Assembly (NCBI RefSeq): GCF_001179965.1
Contig: NZ_CVSH01000026.1
Coordinates: 1-64,000 of the forward strand
Length of the DNA: 64,000 nucleotides
Reading direction: 5' to 3'
Source of the DNA: Candidatus Pelagibacter communis
GTDB lineage: Bacteria; Pseudomonadota; Alphaproteobacteria; Pelagibacterales; Pelagibacteraceae
Shown here: one piece after another, positions 52,594 to 61,985 of the stretch
Numbering within the stretch: position 1 is the first letter of the stretch
Layout: the number at the start of each line of letters is the position of its first letter
Notes under the pieces: generated by a model
Databases searched by the model: none
Seen by the model: only the letters and a program-made list of their open reading frames with translations
Told to the model about the DNA's origin: nothing
Made by a program: the position numbers and the translations under genes

Positions 52594-53307
52594 ATGTCAG
52601 GAAAGTTTTTGATATTTGGTGCCACAGGTTCAATTGGATCCAGTTTAGCAAAACAGTTAAAAAATGCTGGTATTTCAAATGTTCATTTAATTGCTAGAAA
52701 TGAAAATGAGGTTAAAAATATTTCAACAAATCTTGGATTTAATTATTCAGTTGCAGATGTTCTAAAAGATGGATTTGTAGAAAAAATCAAAAAAGATATT
52801 GATGAAGTTTGCGGGATTGCTTATTGCGTAGGCTCCATAGATTTAAAACCACTTCGAATGGCAACAGAGCAAGATTTTAATAAGTGTATGAAGTTAAATC
52901 TTTATTCTGCAGTTGACGCAATTAAAGGTTTTCAAGAAAGTTTAAAAAAAAATAAAGGATCGGTTGTTTTGTTCTCTACAGTTGCTGCTCAAAGAGGTTT
53001 CACAAATCATTCTATAATAGCATCAGCTAAAGCTGCTGTAGAAGGTTTAACAGTTTCACTCGCAGCTGAATTTGCCCCAAACATTCGAGTTAACTGTGTA
53101 GCACCAAGCTTAACTAACTCAAAAATTGCTCAGCCTATGCTAAAAAATAAAGCTCTTGCAGAAGGTATAGCTAAAGCACATCCATTAAAAAGATTAGGTG
53201 AGGGAAAAGATTCAGCAGCATTGGCAAAATTTTTGCTTACTGAAGATAGCTCTTGGGTTACAGGGCAAATTATTGCTGTTGATGGTGGTAGATCAAAGCT
53301 ATCTTGA
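52594..53307 (+). CDS. Atypical short-chain dehydrogenase lacking the catalytic Tyr
   Basis: The 237-aa protein has the NAD(P)-binding GATGSIGSSLAKQL, a catalytic-type Ser in VVLFSTVAAQRG, RVNCVAPSLTNS and WVTGQIIAVDGG. At the active site it reads HSIIASAKAAVEGL, so the Tyr of YxxxK is Ile while Lys is kept. Standard hydride-transfer chemistry is therefore doubtful. It is co-located with photolyase-like genes and may be a binding or regulatory member. It converges with folD, with 5 bp between stops. Confidence 0.85.
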   Translation: MSGKFLIFGATGSIGSSLAKQLKNAGISNVHLIARNENEVKNISTNLGFNYSVADVLKDGFVEKIKKDIDEVCGIAYCVGSIDLKPLRMATEQDFNKCMKLNLYSAVDAIKGFQESLKKNKGSVVLFSTVAAQRGFTNHSIIASAKAAVEGLTVSLAAEFAPNIRVNCVAPSLTNSKIAQPMLKNKALAEGIAKAHPLKRLGEGKDSAALAKFLLTEDSSWVTGQIIAVDGGRSKLS

Positions 53308-53312
53308 AGTAT

Positions 53313-54158
53313 TTATTTTTGTGATCTTTTAAAACACTCAATAGTATTTTTAAGCAAACAAGCAATTGTCATTGGTCCAACGCCACCAGGTACAGGTGTT
53401 AAAGCTTTTGCAACTTTTGATACCTCATCAAAAGCCACATCTCCTACAATACCTTTTTCTGTTTTATTGATCCCAACATCTATAACAATTGCATCTTTTT
53501 TAACCCAATCGCCTTTTACTAATTCTGGTATACCAACAGCTGCAACAATAATATCTCCTTTTAAACACTCACCTTTAAGGTCCGAAGTTTTTGAATGAGT
53601 TATAGTAACAGTGCAGTTTTCTTTTAATAATAATTGTGTCATGGGCTTGCCATTTAAATTCGATCTGCCAACTACAACAGCTTTTTTTCCTGAAAGATTT
53701 GGTTCAATTTTTTTTATTAATAAATAACATCCAAGTGGCGTACATGGAACTGAACTATCATATCCAGAAGATAAGTTTCCAACATTCATTGGATGAAAAC
53801 CATCAACATCTTTTTCTGGAGTTATTGTTTCAATTACTTTTTGTTTATCAATATGTTTTGGCAAAGGTAGTTGAACTAAAATACCAGAAACTGTATCATC
53901 TTTATTTAGCTCTTGGATTTTATTTAAAACAGTTTTTTCCTCTACATTGTCAGGGTATTTTATTACATCAGACTTTAAACCAACTTCATTTGCGGATTTC
54001 TCCTTATTTCTTACATAGATCTGACTTGGCGTTAGATCGCCAATTAATATTACTGTTAGACCAGGAACTTTATTAAATTTTTTTTTTAATTCAGAAACTT
54101 CTTTTTTTAGATCTTCTCTTAATTCTGAAGCTATTTTTTTTCCGTCTATTAAAATCAT
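53313..54158 (-). CDS. folD: Methylenetetrahydrofolate dehydrogenase/cyclohydrolase
   Basis: FolD (281 aa) converts 5,10-methylene-THF to 10-formyl-THF in two steps. Motifs include LIGDLTPSQIYVRNKEKSANEVG with the catalytic Lys, ILVQLPLPKHID, PEKDVDGFHPMNVG, PCTPLGCY, VVVGRSNLNGKP and TPVPGGVGPMT. Methylene-THF chemistry links it to the methyl-THF produced by DmdA. It begins 3 bp after yggT. Confidence 0.96.
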   Translation of the reverse strand: MILIDGKKIASELREDLKKEVSELKKKFNKVPGLTVILIGDLTPSQIYVRNKEKSANEVGLKSDVIKYPDNVEEKTVLNKIQELNKDDTVSGILVQLPLPKHIDKQKVIETITPEKDVDGFHPMNVGNLSSGYDSSVPCTPLGCYLLIKKIEPNLSGKKAVVVGRSNLNGKPMTQLLLKENCTVTITHSKTSDLKGECLKGDIIVAAVGIPELVKGDWVKKDAIVIDVGINKTEKGIVGDVAFDEVSKVAKALTPVPGGVGPMTIACLLKNTIECFKRSQK

Positions 54159-54161
54159 GAG

Positions 54162-54455
54162 CTAATTAAATATAATTGGTGCTATATAAAGCTTCATACA
54201 CATTTCTATGAACCATATCAATAAAAGAAGTATAATAGGTGAAATATCAAGCGCTCCAAGATTCGGTAAAAATCTTCTTATTTTTTTTAAAATTGGCTCC
54301 GTTAAACGGTAAGTAAAATCTAATATTGCATATACAAATCTATTTGATGTGTTTAAAACATTAAAAGCGACTAACCAACTAATTACTACATTTGCAATTA
54401 CTACATAAGAATAGAGCTTTAGAACTTGAAGTACTAGGTAAAAAATAGCAATCAT
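54162..54455 (-). CDS. yggT: YggT family membrane protein
   Basis: The 97-aa protein has two hydrophobic segments and the central family motif RLTEPILKKIRRFLPNLGALDISPIILLL. YggT proteins are small membrane proteins linked to osmotic balance or division. It overlaps the mscS end by 4 bp (ATGA), which fits an osmotic role for the pair, although this is inference. Confidence 0.92.
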   Translation of the reverse strand: MIAIFYLVLQVLKLYSYVVIANVVISWLVAFNVLNTSNRFVYAILDFTYRLTEPILKKIRRFLPNLGALDISPIILLLLIWFIEMCMKLYIAPIIFN

Positions 54456-55538
54456 TTTTTTTCAACATAGATAGATTGACTAGGAAATGCAAAGGAAGCA
54501 CCATTTTTTTCGACAATTTGTTTTATTTCAATTGCAAGTCTCTCTTTAACCTCCAACCAGTTCTCCCAACTATCTGAATTAGTAAAGCACCTTACATACA
54601 TATCTATTGAACTATCTGAAAACTTGTCTACTCGAACAGCGTATCCAATTTTAGAGTTAAAATCTTCATGTGACTTTATATATTCCTCTATTTTATCTCT
54701 TATTATCTTTAGCTGATCAACTGTAGTATCGTACTGCAATGTAATAACCCAACTTATAATCCAATTTGTAGTTTGGCTAACATTAATAACCGCATTCTCT
54801 GCAAATTGAAAATTTGGAATTATTGCTAATGATTTATCAAATTTTCTTATCGTTGTAGATCTGAAACCAATTCTTTCAACTATACCTTCTATAATTCCCT
54901 CTACTAAAATCCAATCACCCATTTTAAATCTTTTTTCTACTAAAACTAAAATTCCTGATATTAAATTTTTTAAACAAGTCTTGTGCACCTAGTGCAACGG
55001 CTACTCCAAATAATCCTAATCCAGCAATAATTGGCCCAATCTTTATACCCCATAGCTCAAGGACTGCTGCGGCACCCAAAATAAATATTAAAATTTTTAA
55101 AGACTTTATTATCCATCCAATTAATTCACGGGTAAGTATTTTTCCTAAACCGCTTAATATATAAGAAATCGGCTCAATTATTTGATGTATAATCCAAAAT
55201 ATTAAAATCGTGATAAGTGTTCTATTTATATTATCAACAAAAGCTCTGCTATCTTCATCAAAAGACATGTAATAGCTAGCAATAAAAAAACCTAAAACTA
55301 TTGGTAAAAATCTTGCAGGACCAACCATTGAATTTACAAATGTATCATCAAGTTTATTTGTGGTTCTTTTTGATATTACTTCTAATTTTTTAATAATTAA
55401 TTTACTTATTAGTCCTCTGAAAATTAAAAATATTAGGAAAATACCTAGTCCAATTAAAATTTCGAAAATATCTATTCCCAAAATTCCTTTATCCCAAACC
55501 GATAAAAATAATTCTTTAAAATTTTTAAATAGTTCCAT
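54452..55538 (-). pseudogene. mscS: Small-conductance mechanosensitive channel, frameshifted
   Basis: The N-terminal part has several membrane helices and the pore-lining helix, GLGLFGVAVALGAQDLFK. The frame is lost at the six-T run 54966-54971. Removing one base continues with NLISGILVLVEKRFKMGDWI and the beta domain VERIGFRSTTIRKFDKSLAIIPN, giving 361 aa, a normal MscS-family length. The run is only six bases long, so error in calling is less expected here than elsewhere. A true mutation is possible. It starts just after hemD. Confidence 0.9.
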
Positions 55539-55540
55539 AA

Positions 55541-56239
55541 TTAAATTTTATATAATAAATACTCCTCTTCACCTGGATTGAATAAAAATATTTTTTTCCA
55601 TTTTATATCGTTCAAAACTGAAGAAGTTTTTTCACTAATACACATCAAATTAGTGTTCATCCAATGATTTTGCAAGTTGTAGTTTTTAATTAAGTTCTTA
55701 AAGCTAATTGCGCTATTTTGTGAGTATATATAAACAATATCCGGAACGTTATTTTTTAAATCATCTATTAAAATTTCATTAAATTTTTCGATTGGGTCAG
55801 AAGAATAATTAATTACTCTTTTCACGTTCAATCCCTCTGAAATCAAAAATTTATCTAATTCAAAAGTTATTGTTTCACCACTTATATAAAGTAACTTACC
55901 TTCCGAACTTTTAAAGTTTTGGAGAATTATTTCTTTTAAATTATTAACATTACCTTCAGCCGAAAATATATTTTGAAAACCCTTTTCTTTAGCCAAAAGT
56001 TCAGTGGCATTTCCAACACAAAAACATTTTATATTTTTATCCAAAAGTTTAATATCTAAAAACTTAATAGCATTTGAACTTGTAAATATTATCCCTTTAA
56101 AAGAAGAAAAATCTATTTTTGAATATTCTTTTTTCTTTATTGATATGACTGGAATACTGGAGACAATATGACCTAAGGATTTAAATTTTAAAATTAAATC
56201 TTTAGAGTCATCTATCGGTCGAGTGAATAAAACATGCAT
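55541..56239 (-). CDS. hemD: Uroporphyrinogen-III synthase
   Basis: HemD (232 aa) cyclises hydroxymethylbilane with inversion of ring D. The family is poorly conserved. Here VLFTRPIDDSKDLILKFKSLGH, GIIFTSSNAIKFL, FCVGNATELLAKEKGF and LLYISGETITFELDKFL show the two-lobed pattern. The position directly downstream of hemC (1 bp) makes the call secure. Confidence 0.93.
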   Translation of the reverse strand: MHVLFTRPIDDSKDLILKFKSLGHIVSSIPVISIKKKEYSKIDFSSFKGIIFTSSNAIKFLDIKLLDKNIKCFCVGNATELLAKEKGFQNIFSAEGNVNNLKEIILQNFKSSEGKLLYISGETITFELDKFLISEGLNVKRVINYSSDPIEKFNEILIDDLKNNVPDIVYIYSQNSAISFKNLIKNYNLQNHWMNTNLMCISEKTSSVLNDIKWKKIFLFNPGEEEYLLYKI

Positions 56240-56240
56240 A

Positions 56241-57164
56241 TTATTTTTTGTGTGACTCTTTTGATTTTTTTTTCAATATTTTTCCAACTTCTTCTCCGAG
56301 TTGGTCTGCATACTTTAGTTCTTTTGAGGACTTTACATAAAATCTTTTTGATCCATCTAAAGAAAAAAGTTCGGCTTCTACATATATTTTTCCATTCTCT
56401 ACTTTTGCATATGCGCCTATAGCCGTATCACAGTCTCCTTCTAAAATTTTTAAAATATTTCTCTCAGTATTTACACATTTTTTAGTTTCATCGTGGTTAA
56501 GATTTTCTAGAATACTTCTTATCTCCAAGTCATCCTCGCGACATTGAACTGCAATTACTCCCTGTCCAACGCTTGGTATCATATCTGAAGTAGAAAATAT
56601 TTGAGAAACATTTTTTTCTAAACCTAAAAATTTTAATCCGATGAACGATAAAATAATTCCATCATATAAACCATCCTTAAGTTTTTTAATTCTAGTATCT
56701 ACGTTTCCTCTTATTAGTTTAAAATTAAAATTATTAATTTTTCTCTTAACTTGAAATTCCCTTCTTAAAGAAGAGGTCCCTATTATTGCTCCTTTTTTTT
56801 GTTTTTCCAAAATTTTATTGTTTTTTGTAATTAAAACTTCCCTAGGATCATTACGTTTTAAAAAACATTCAGTAGATAACCCTTTGGTCTCTAAAGATGG
56901 CATGTCTTTTAAGGCATGAACTGCTAAATCAATATTATTTTCTATCAATTGTTCCTCAATTTTTTTTGAAAATAAACCTTTTCCTCCCATATCAGAAAGT
57001 CTTACATCTTGTATTTTGTCACCATCTGTTTTAATTTTTTGAACTAATACATCTTCAAAATTATATTTGTTTTGTAATTCAAGTAATTTTTTTTTTACGA
57101 TATCCGCATATATTACTGCTAATTTACTTCCCCTTGTTCCGATAATAATTTTTTTTCTACTCAT
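56241..57164 (-). CDS. hemC: Porphobilinogen deaminase (hydroxymethylbilane synthase)
   Basis: HemC (307 aa) polymerises four porphobilinogens onto a dipyrromethane cofactor. Motifs are IIGTRGSKLAVIYAD, VHALKDMPS, IIGTSSLRREFQ, IRGNVDTRIKKL and the cofactor-binding Cys in LEGDCDTAIGAYA. It diverges from tsaD across 56 bp. With hemD it supplies haem precursors used by the ccm products elsewhere in the window. Confidence 0.97.
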   Translation of the reverse strand: MSRKKIIIGTRGSKLAVIYADIVKKKLLELQNKYNFEDVLVQKIKTDGDKIQDVRLSDMGGKGLFSKKIEEQLIENNIDLAVHALKDMPSLETKGLSTECFLKRNDPREVLITKNNKILEKQKKGAIIGTSSLRREFQVKRKINNFNFKLIRGNVDTRIKKLKDGLYDGIILSFIGLKFLGLEKNVSQIFSTSDMIPSVGQGVIAVQCREDDLEIRSILENLNHDETKKCVNTERNILKILEGDCDTAIGAYAKVENGKIYVEAELFSLDGSKRFYVKSSKELKYADQLGEEVGKILKKKSKESHKK

Positions 57165-57220
57165 TTAATATTTTATACTGAAATTTTATAACTGAATTGT
57201 ATTATCATTAAAAAAAAATA

Positions 57221-58294
57221 ATGAAAAAAAAAACATTAATTCTTGGTATTGAAACCAGTTGTGACGAAACTGCAGCAGCTGTAATTGAGGAAAATACAGG
57301 TACAATACCCAATATTTTATCAAATGTAGTTTCGAGCCAAATAGAAGTTCATAAAGAATTTGGTGGAGTGGTTCCAGAGTTAGCAGCAAGGTCACATATA
57401 GAAAAGATAGACTTAATTGTTCATAAAGCTATTAGGGATAGCGGTAAAGATTTATCTGAAATGGATTGTATAGCTGTAACTGCCGGTCCAGGATTGATTG
57501 TATGCTTATCCGTTGGTCTAAATTTTGCAAAATCTTTAGCATTGAGCTTGAATAAACCTTTCGTGGCTATAAATCATTTAGAAGGTCATGCTTTAAGTCC
57601 AAAATTAGTTACTGATTTAAAGTTTCCTTATTTGCTTCTTCTAATATCTGGGGGACATACTCAATTTTTAAGTGTTAAAAAATACGGCAAGTACAAAAGA
57701 TTAGGAACTACAATTGATGACGCTCTAGGAGAAGCATTTGATAAAACTGCCAAAATGATTGGAATAGAATTTCCAGGTGGCCCTTATTTAGAAAAGCTTG
57801 CTAAGAAGGGGAATCCAGAAAGATTTAAATTACCAAAACCAATATTAAAAAAAGGTGGATGTAATATGTCATTTGCTGGTTTGAAAACTGCAGTGCTTAA
57901 AATATCTAAATTGGTGAAAAATGATGAGGATAGAAATGATTTAGCAGCCTCGTTTCAGAAAACAATTCAAGATATATTGTATGCAAAATCCAAAATCGCA
58001 TTTAAAGAGTTCAGAGATATAAGTAAAACAAATCAAAATACTTTTGTAGTAGCTGGAGGTGTGGCTGCAAACAAAAGTATAAGAAAAACGTTAATTGACG
58101 TAAGTTTGGAAGAAAAATTTAATCCAATTTTTCCACCTTTAGAATTATGTGGAGATAATGCAGCCATGATTGCGATGGCAGGATTAGAAAAATTAAAATT
58201 AAAAAAATTTGATAATCTAAATCATCCTGCAAAACCAAGATGGCCATTAGATAATAAAGCTGCTTTTTTAAAAGGCGCTGGAGTGAAACTTTAA
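57221..58294 (+). CDS. tsaD: tRNA N6-threonylcarbamoyladenosine transferase
   Basis: TsaD (357 aa) transfers the threonylcarbamoyl group to A37 of ANN-decoding tRNAs. It has GIETSCDETAAAVIE, the metal-binding His pair in NHLEGHALSPKL, ISGGHTQFL, DDALGEAFDKTAKMIG, PGGPYLEKLA and CGDNAAMIA. Length is typical. It is the only plus-strand gene facing hemC. Confidence 0.97.
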   Translation: MKKKTLILGIETSCDETAAAVIEENTGTIPNILSNVVSSQIEVHKEFGGVVPELAARSHIEKIDLIVHKAIRDSGKDLSEMDCIAVTAGPGLIVCLSVGLNFAKSLALSLNKPFVAINHLEGHALSPKLVTDLKFPYLLLLISGGHTQFLSVKKYGKYKRLGTTIDDALGEAFDKTAKMIGIEFPGGPYLEKLAKKGNPERFKLPKPILKKGGCNMSFAGLKTAVLKISKLVKNDEDRNDLAASFQKTIQDILYAKSKIAFKEFRDISKTNQNTFVVAGGVAANKSIRKTLIDVSLEEKFNPIFPPLELCGDNAAMIAMAGLEKLKLKKFDNLNHPAKPRWPLDNKAAFLKGAGVKL

Positions 58295-58476
58295 ATATTA
58301 TATTTCGAAATTTTTTAAAGGCTGATTATTTTTATAAGAGTTTTGGACCTCTAAACATTTTAACTTTGCTTCATTAAAATTTCTTTTTAGAAAAGATTAA
58401 TTATGTTTGCAATTTTTATATCCATTTTAATATGTTATAATTTTTTTTAATATAAATAAATCTTACGTAAAATTAT
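58295..58476. other. Intergenic region with possible gene remnants
   Basis: This is the longest gap without a gene (182 bp). On the minus strand an open frame from about 58291 to 58400, without a start codon, reads LKRNFNEAKLKCLEVQNSYKNN, coding-like in composition. On the plus strand a tiny frame MFAIFIS begins near 58403 and stops after 15 codons, vaguely like the start of a YciI-type protein. No terminator hairpin is obvious. Either frame may be chance in such AT-rich sequence. Confidence 0.4.
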
Positions 58477-58914
58477 ATGAATTATTGGCTACTTAAATCT
58501 GAACCCGATGTCTGGTCCATAGATAAACAAAAAAAAACATCAAATGGGATATCTATTTGGGATGGTGTAAGAAATTATCAGGCTGCAAAAAATCTAAAAA
58601 CTATGAAGATCGGTGATCTTTGTTTTTTTTACCACTCCAACATTGGGAAAGAAATTGTAGGGGTTGTTGAGGTTGTAAAAGAGGCTTTTATTGATCCTAC
58701 AGATAAATCAAAAAAGTTTGTTGCGGTCAAAGTGGGCTTTAAAAAATATCTTGATAACCCAGTAAGTCTTGAAATGATTAAAAAAAATAAAGATCTTAAA
58801 AATTTAGCGATTATTAAACAGAGCAGGTTATCGGTTATGCCAATTGATACTAAAAGCTGGAAAATTATAAATAAGATGAGTAAGATACTTAATAAAAATA
58901 AAAAAAATGGCTAA
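58477..58914 (+). CDS. EVE domain protein
   Basis: The 145-aa protein opens [17 protein letters not shown] and continues with [30 protein letters not shown] and [16 protein letters not shown], the EVE (PUA-like) fold of the thymocyte-nuclear-protein-1 type. Such domains bind modified bases in DNA or RNA. Its last codons overlap the start of acs by 8 bp, so the two are translated together. Confidence 0.94.
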   Translation: MNYWLLKSEPDVWSIDKQKKTSNGISIWDGVRNYQAAKNLKTMKIGDLCFFYHSNIGKEIVGVVEVVKEAFIDPTDKSKKFVAVKVGFKKYLDNPVSLEMIKKNKDLKNLAIIKQSRLSVMPIDTKSWKIINKMSKILNKNKKNG

Positions 58915-60979
58915 AAGACCAAAAAGAAGAAATAAAAGAAAAACTCCTAAAAAGAAAAAAAAGGTAAAAAGTAAAAGTAAAAGAAAAAAAAGTTTAAAAA
59001 AAAACAAAAGAGTCGTTAAAAAAGTAATTAGTACAAACGCAAGTCAAGAAACAATATTTAAAACAAAATCTGACTGGGTTAAAAAAGCTTTAGTAAATAA
59101 AAAACAATACGAAAAAAAGTATAATCAATCAATTAAACAAAATGACGAATTTTGGAAAAAAGAAGGTAAGAGAATTACTTGGATAAAACCTTACACTAAA
59201 ATTAAAGATATTAAGTATAGTAAATCAGATGTTCATATAAAGTGGTTTTATGACGGCACACTTAACGCATCAGCTAACTGTGTAGATAGACATCTAAAGA
59301 AAAATAAAGACAAAACTGCAATTATATGGGTAGGTGATGATCCAAAAGTTCAAAAAAAAATATCATATAAACAACTTCATAACGAAGTTTCCAAAACAGC
59401 TAATGCTCTAAAAAACTTGGGTATTAAAAAAGGTGATAGAGTTACAATTTATTTAACAATGATACCCGAGCTTGCCTACACTATGCTGGCTTGTGCAAGA
59501 ATTGGTGCTATACATTCTATTATTTTTGGTGGGTTCTCACCAGATAGCATATCTGGCAGAATCAACGACTGTAAATCAGATTACGTTATAACTGCGGATG
59601 AAGGACTTAGAGGTGGAAAAATAATCCCTTTGAAATCAATTACTGACGAAGCTCTACTTAACTGCCCAAATGTTAAAAAATGTATAGTTGTTAAACGAAC
59701 TGGAAATAGAGTTAATTGGGATGAAAGCCGGGATGTTTGGTACCACGAGATAACTAAAAAAGCATCCTCAACATGCGAACCAGAGGAAATGAACGCTGAA
59801 GACCCTCTTTTCATTTTATATACATCGGGATCTACTGGTAAGCCAAAAGGAGTTTTACATACAACTGGAGGCTACATGGTTTATGCATCCATGACTCATC
59901 AATACATATTTAATTATAAGCCTAAAGATATTTATTGGTGTACAGCAGATATTGGCTGGATAACAGGTCATAGCTACATAATTTATGGTCCACTTGCAAA
60001 TGGTGCAACTACAATTATGTTTGAGGGAATTCCTACTTATCCAGATACATCAAGGTGGTGGCAAATAGTTGATAAGTACAAAGTAAACATTTTTTATACT
60101 GCACCAACAGCTATTAGAGCTTTAATGAGAGAGGGTGAAGGGCCGGTTAAAAAAACTTCAAGGAAAACTCTTAAATTATTAGGAACTGTAGGAGAACCAA
60201 TAAATCCAGAAGCCTGGCAATGGTACTTTAAAACAGTTGGGGATTCGAGATGTCCTATTGTGGATACTTGGTGGCAAACTGAAACTGGTGGAATTTTGAT
60301 AAGTCCTCAAACTGGTGCAATTGACCTAAAGCCTGGTTCTGCAACTAAGCCATTTTATGGAATAAAACCTGCTATTGTAGATCAAGATGGAAAAGTTTTA
60401 AAAGGAGAAGCAAAAGGAAGACTTTGTATTTCTCAATCATGGCCTGGTCAAATGCGAACGGTTTATGGAGATCATAATAGATTTATAGAAACATACTTTT
60501 CACAGTTTGATGGAAAATATTTTACGGGGGATGGTTGTAGACGAGATAAAGATGGATATTATTGGATTACTGGTAGAGTTGATGATGTAATAATTGTATC
60601 AGGTCATAATCTAGGAACTGCTGAAATAGAAAGCGCTTTTGTTGCTCATCCAAAAGTAGCTGAGGCTGCAGTTGTCGGGTATCCACATGACATAAAAGGT
60701 AATGGTCTTTACTGTTATGTAACTCTTAATGTGGGTGAAAGCCCTAGTGGTGATTTAGAGAGAGATTTAAAACTTTGGGTGAGAAAACAAATTGGCCCAA
60801 TCGCTACCCCAGATTTAATTCATTTTTCACCTGGTTTACCTAAAACAAGATCAGGAAAAATAATGAGAAGAATTTTAAGAAAGATTGCAGCAAATGAACA
60901 TGAACAACTTGGGGATACAACAACATTAGCAGATCCAAGTGTTGTTGAGAGCCTAGTAAACGATAGAAAAAATATTTAA
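58907..60979 (+). CDS. acs: Acetyl-CoA synthetase with lysine/arginine-rich N-terminal tail
   Basis: Acs activates acetate to acetyl-CoA with ATP. The 690-aa protein has a conventional body from about residue 50 ([18 protein letters not shown]) with [15 protein letters not shown], the TWWQTETGG motif, [25 protein letters not shown], and the acetylatable Lys in [15 protein letters not shown]. Residues 1-39 contain 25 Lys or Arg and resemble a histone H1-like tail. There is no later Met before the body, so the tail is part of the gene unless a non-ATG start is used. The ATG lies in the end of the EVE gene. Confidence 0.93.
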   Translation: MAKRPKRRNKRKTPKKKKKVKSKSKRKKSLKKNKRVVKKVISTNASQETIFKTKSDWVKKALVNKKQYEKKYNQSIKQNDEFWKKEGKRITWIKPYTKIKDIKYSKSDVHIKWFYDGTLNASANCVDRHLKKNKDKTAIIWVGDDPKVQKKISYKQLHNEVSKTANALKNLGIKKGDRVTIYLTMIPELAYTMLACARIGAIHSIIFGGFSPDSISGRINDCKSDYVITADEGLRGGKIIPLKSITDEALLNCPNVKKCIVVKRTGNRVNWDESRDVWYHEITKKASSTCEPEEMNAEDPLFILYTSGSTGKPKGVLHTTGGYMVYASMTHQYIFNYKPKDIYWCTADIGWITGHSYIIYGPLANGATTIMFEGIPTYPDTSRWWQIVDKYKVNIFYTAPTAIRALMREGEGPVKKTSRKTLKLLGTVGEPINPEAWQWYFKTVGDSRCPIVDTWWQTETGGILISPQTGAIDLKPGSATKPFYGIKPAIVDQDGKVLKGEAKGRLCISQSWPGQMRTVYGDHNRFIETYFSQFDGKYFTGDGCRRDKDGYYWITGRVDDVIIVSGHNLGTAEIESAFVAHPKVAEAAVVGYPHDIKGNGLYCYVTLNVGESPSGDLERDLKLWVRKQIGPIATPDLIHFSPGLPKTRSGKIMRRILRKIAANEHEQLGDTTTLADPSVVESLVNDRKNI

Positions 60980-61603
60980 ATATTTATAAGTCTTGTAAAT
61001 TCGTCTTTAATATTATCCCACTTTAAAATCATTGAATTAAGAACAATTTTTCTATCTAAAGTTTTTAATTCATCAGCTATTGGTGCCCAGTGATATAAAG
61101 CTAATGCGCTTTCGTTAAAAGGTAAACTGTTGTGATATTTTTTCCAATCAACTTTTTGAAACCTGTCCTCAAAGGATTTTTTAGCACTATTGAAAACATC
61201 ATCTGGCATTCCATTAATTTTTTCTTTATCTAAAATTGAAAAAAAAATATCTTTTGATTTAATTATGTCATCATAATTAAAAAAAAACATTTAGATAAGA
61301 GAAACTAAAAAAAGTTAAATCTTGAAGCGCTACTGAATAAATATTCCATTTAGCTTTGTTTATCGATGACAATAGTTTCTCATTATCAAAGTGAAGTACA
61401 TATTTAGTTCCCATTCTTGTTTTAAGATAGCTATAAAGTGTAACTTGAGAAACCCAGGCTGATTTTTTTTGAATAAAAGTTTCTAAATCAGACAAATTTT
61501 TAATTTTTTTTTTAGGTAGGATAGATTTGAATAAAGCTAAAAAATAAACCTTGAAATCCTCTATAGATATGTCCTTTAAATTAAACTTATACTTTAAAAC
61601 CAT
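60976..61603 (-). pseudogene. Conserved alphaproteobacterial protein, frameshifted
   Basis: Two overlapping minus-strand frames, 61277-61603 and 60976-61290, are consecutive parts of one protein. The first reads SAWVSQVTLYSYLKTRMGTKYVLHF and INKAKWNIYSVALQDLTFFSF. The second has MPDDVFNSAKKSFEDRFQKVDW and SALALYHWAPIADELKTLDRKI. Removing one base from the nine-A run 61279-61287 joins them into 208 aa. The protein resembles a conserved alphaproteobacterial family of about this length with no established function (I recall it only as loosely called esterase). It converges on acs with a 4-bp overlap. Confidence 0.8.
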
Positions 61604-61721
61604 TTATATACCTGTGGTTGTATTGTATGACAAAAAACCCCTATTTTCGATCATATTAAGTCTTTCAATCTACTTCATTTTGAGTAAAGTTTCATCTTTT
61701 AACCTATAGGGAGGCAAAAAA

Positions 61722-61985
61722 ATGTCAAAACAACAACAACACTGGGAAAAAACCAGGGGATTGCTTTTTGTAACATTAGCAATTTGGTTTGTTTTCTCAA
61801 TTGGCATCTTTTTCTTCGGAGCCGAAATGCAAGAATCTAACATTAGACCATTTGGATATCCTTTAACGTACTGGTTTACATGTCAAGGTTCTCTTGGAAT
61901 TTTCGTAATACTAATTTTTTGGTTTGCGGGAAGACAAGAAAAGATTGATGAAGAGTTCGGCTATTCTGAAAAGGAGGATGACTAA
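61722..61985 (+). CDS. Sodium/substrate symporter small subunit (DUF4212)
   Basis: The 87-aa protein has two membrane helices and the family pattern HWEKTRGLLFVTLAIWFVFSIGIFFFG, followed by FGYPLTYWFTCQGSLGIFVILIFWFA. It is the usual partner of VC_2705-type symporters. A strong ribosome site (AGGGAGG) lies seven bases before the ATG. The 118-bp upstream gap must hold its promoter. It overlaps the symporter ATG by one base. Confidence 0.94.
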   Translation: MSKQQQHWEKTRGLLFVTLAIWFVFSIGIFFFGAEMQESNIRPFGYPLTYWFTCQGSLGIFVILIFWFAGRQEKIDEEFGYSEKEDD

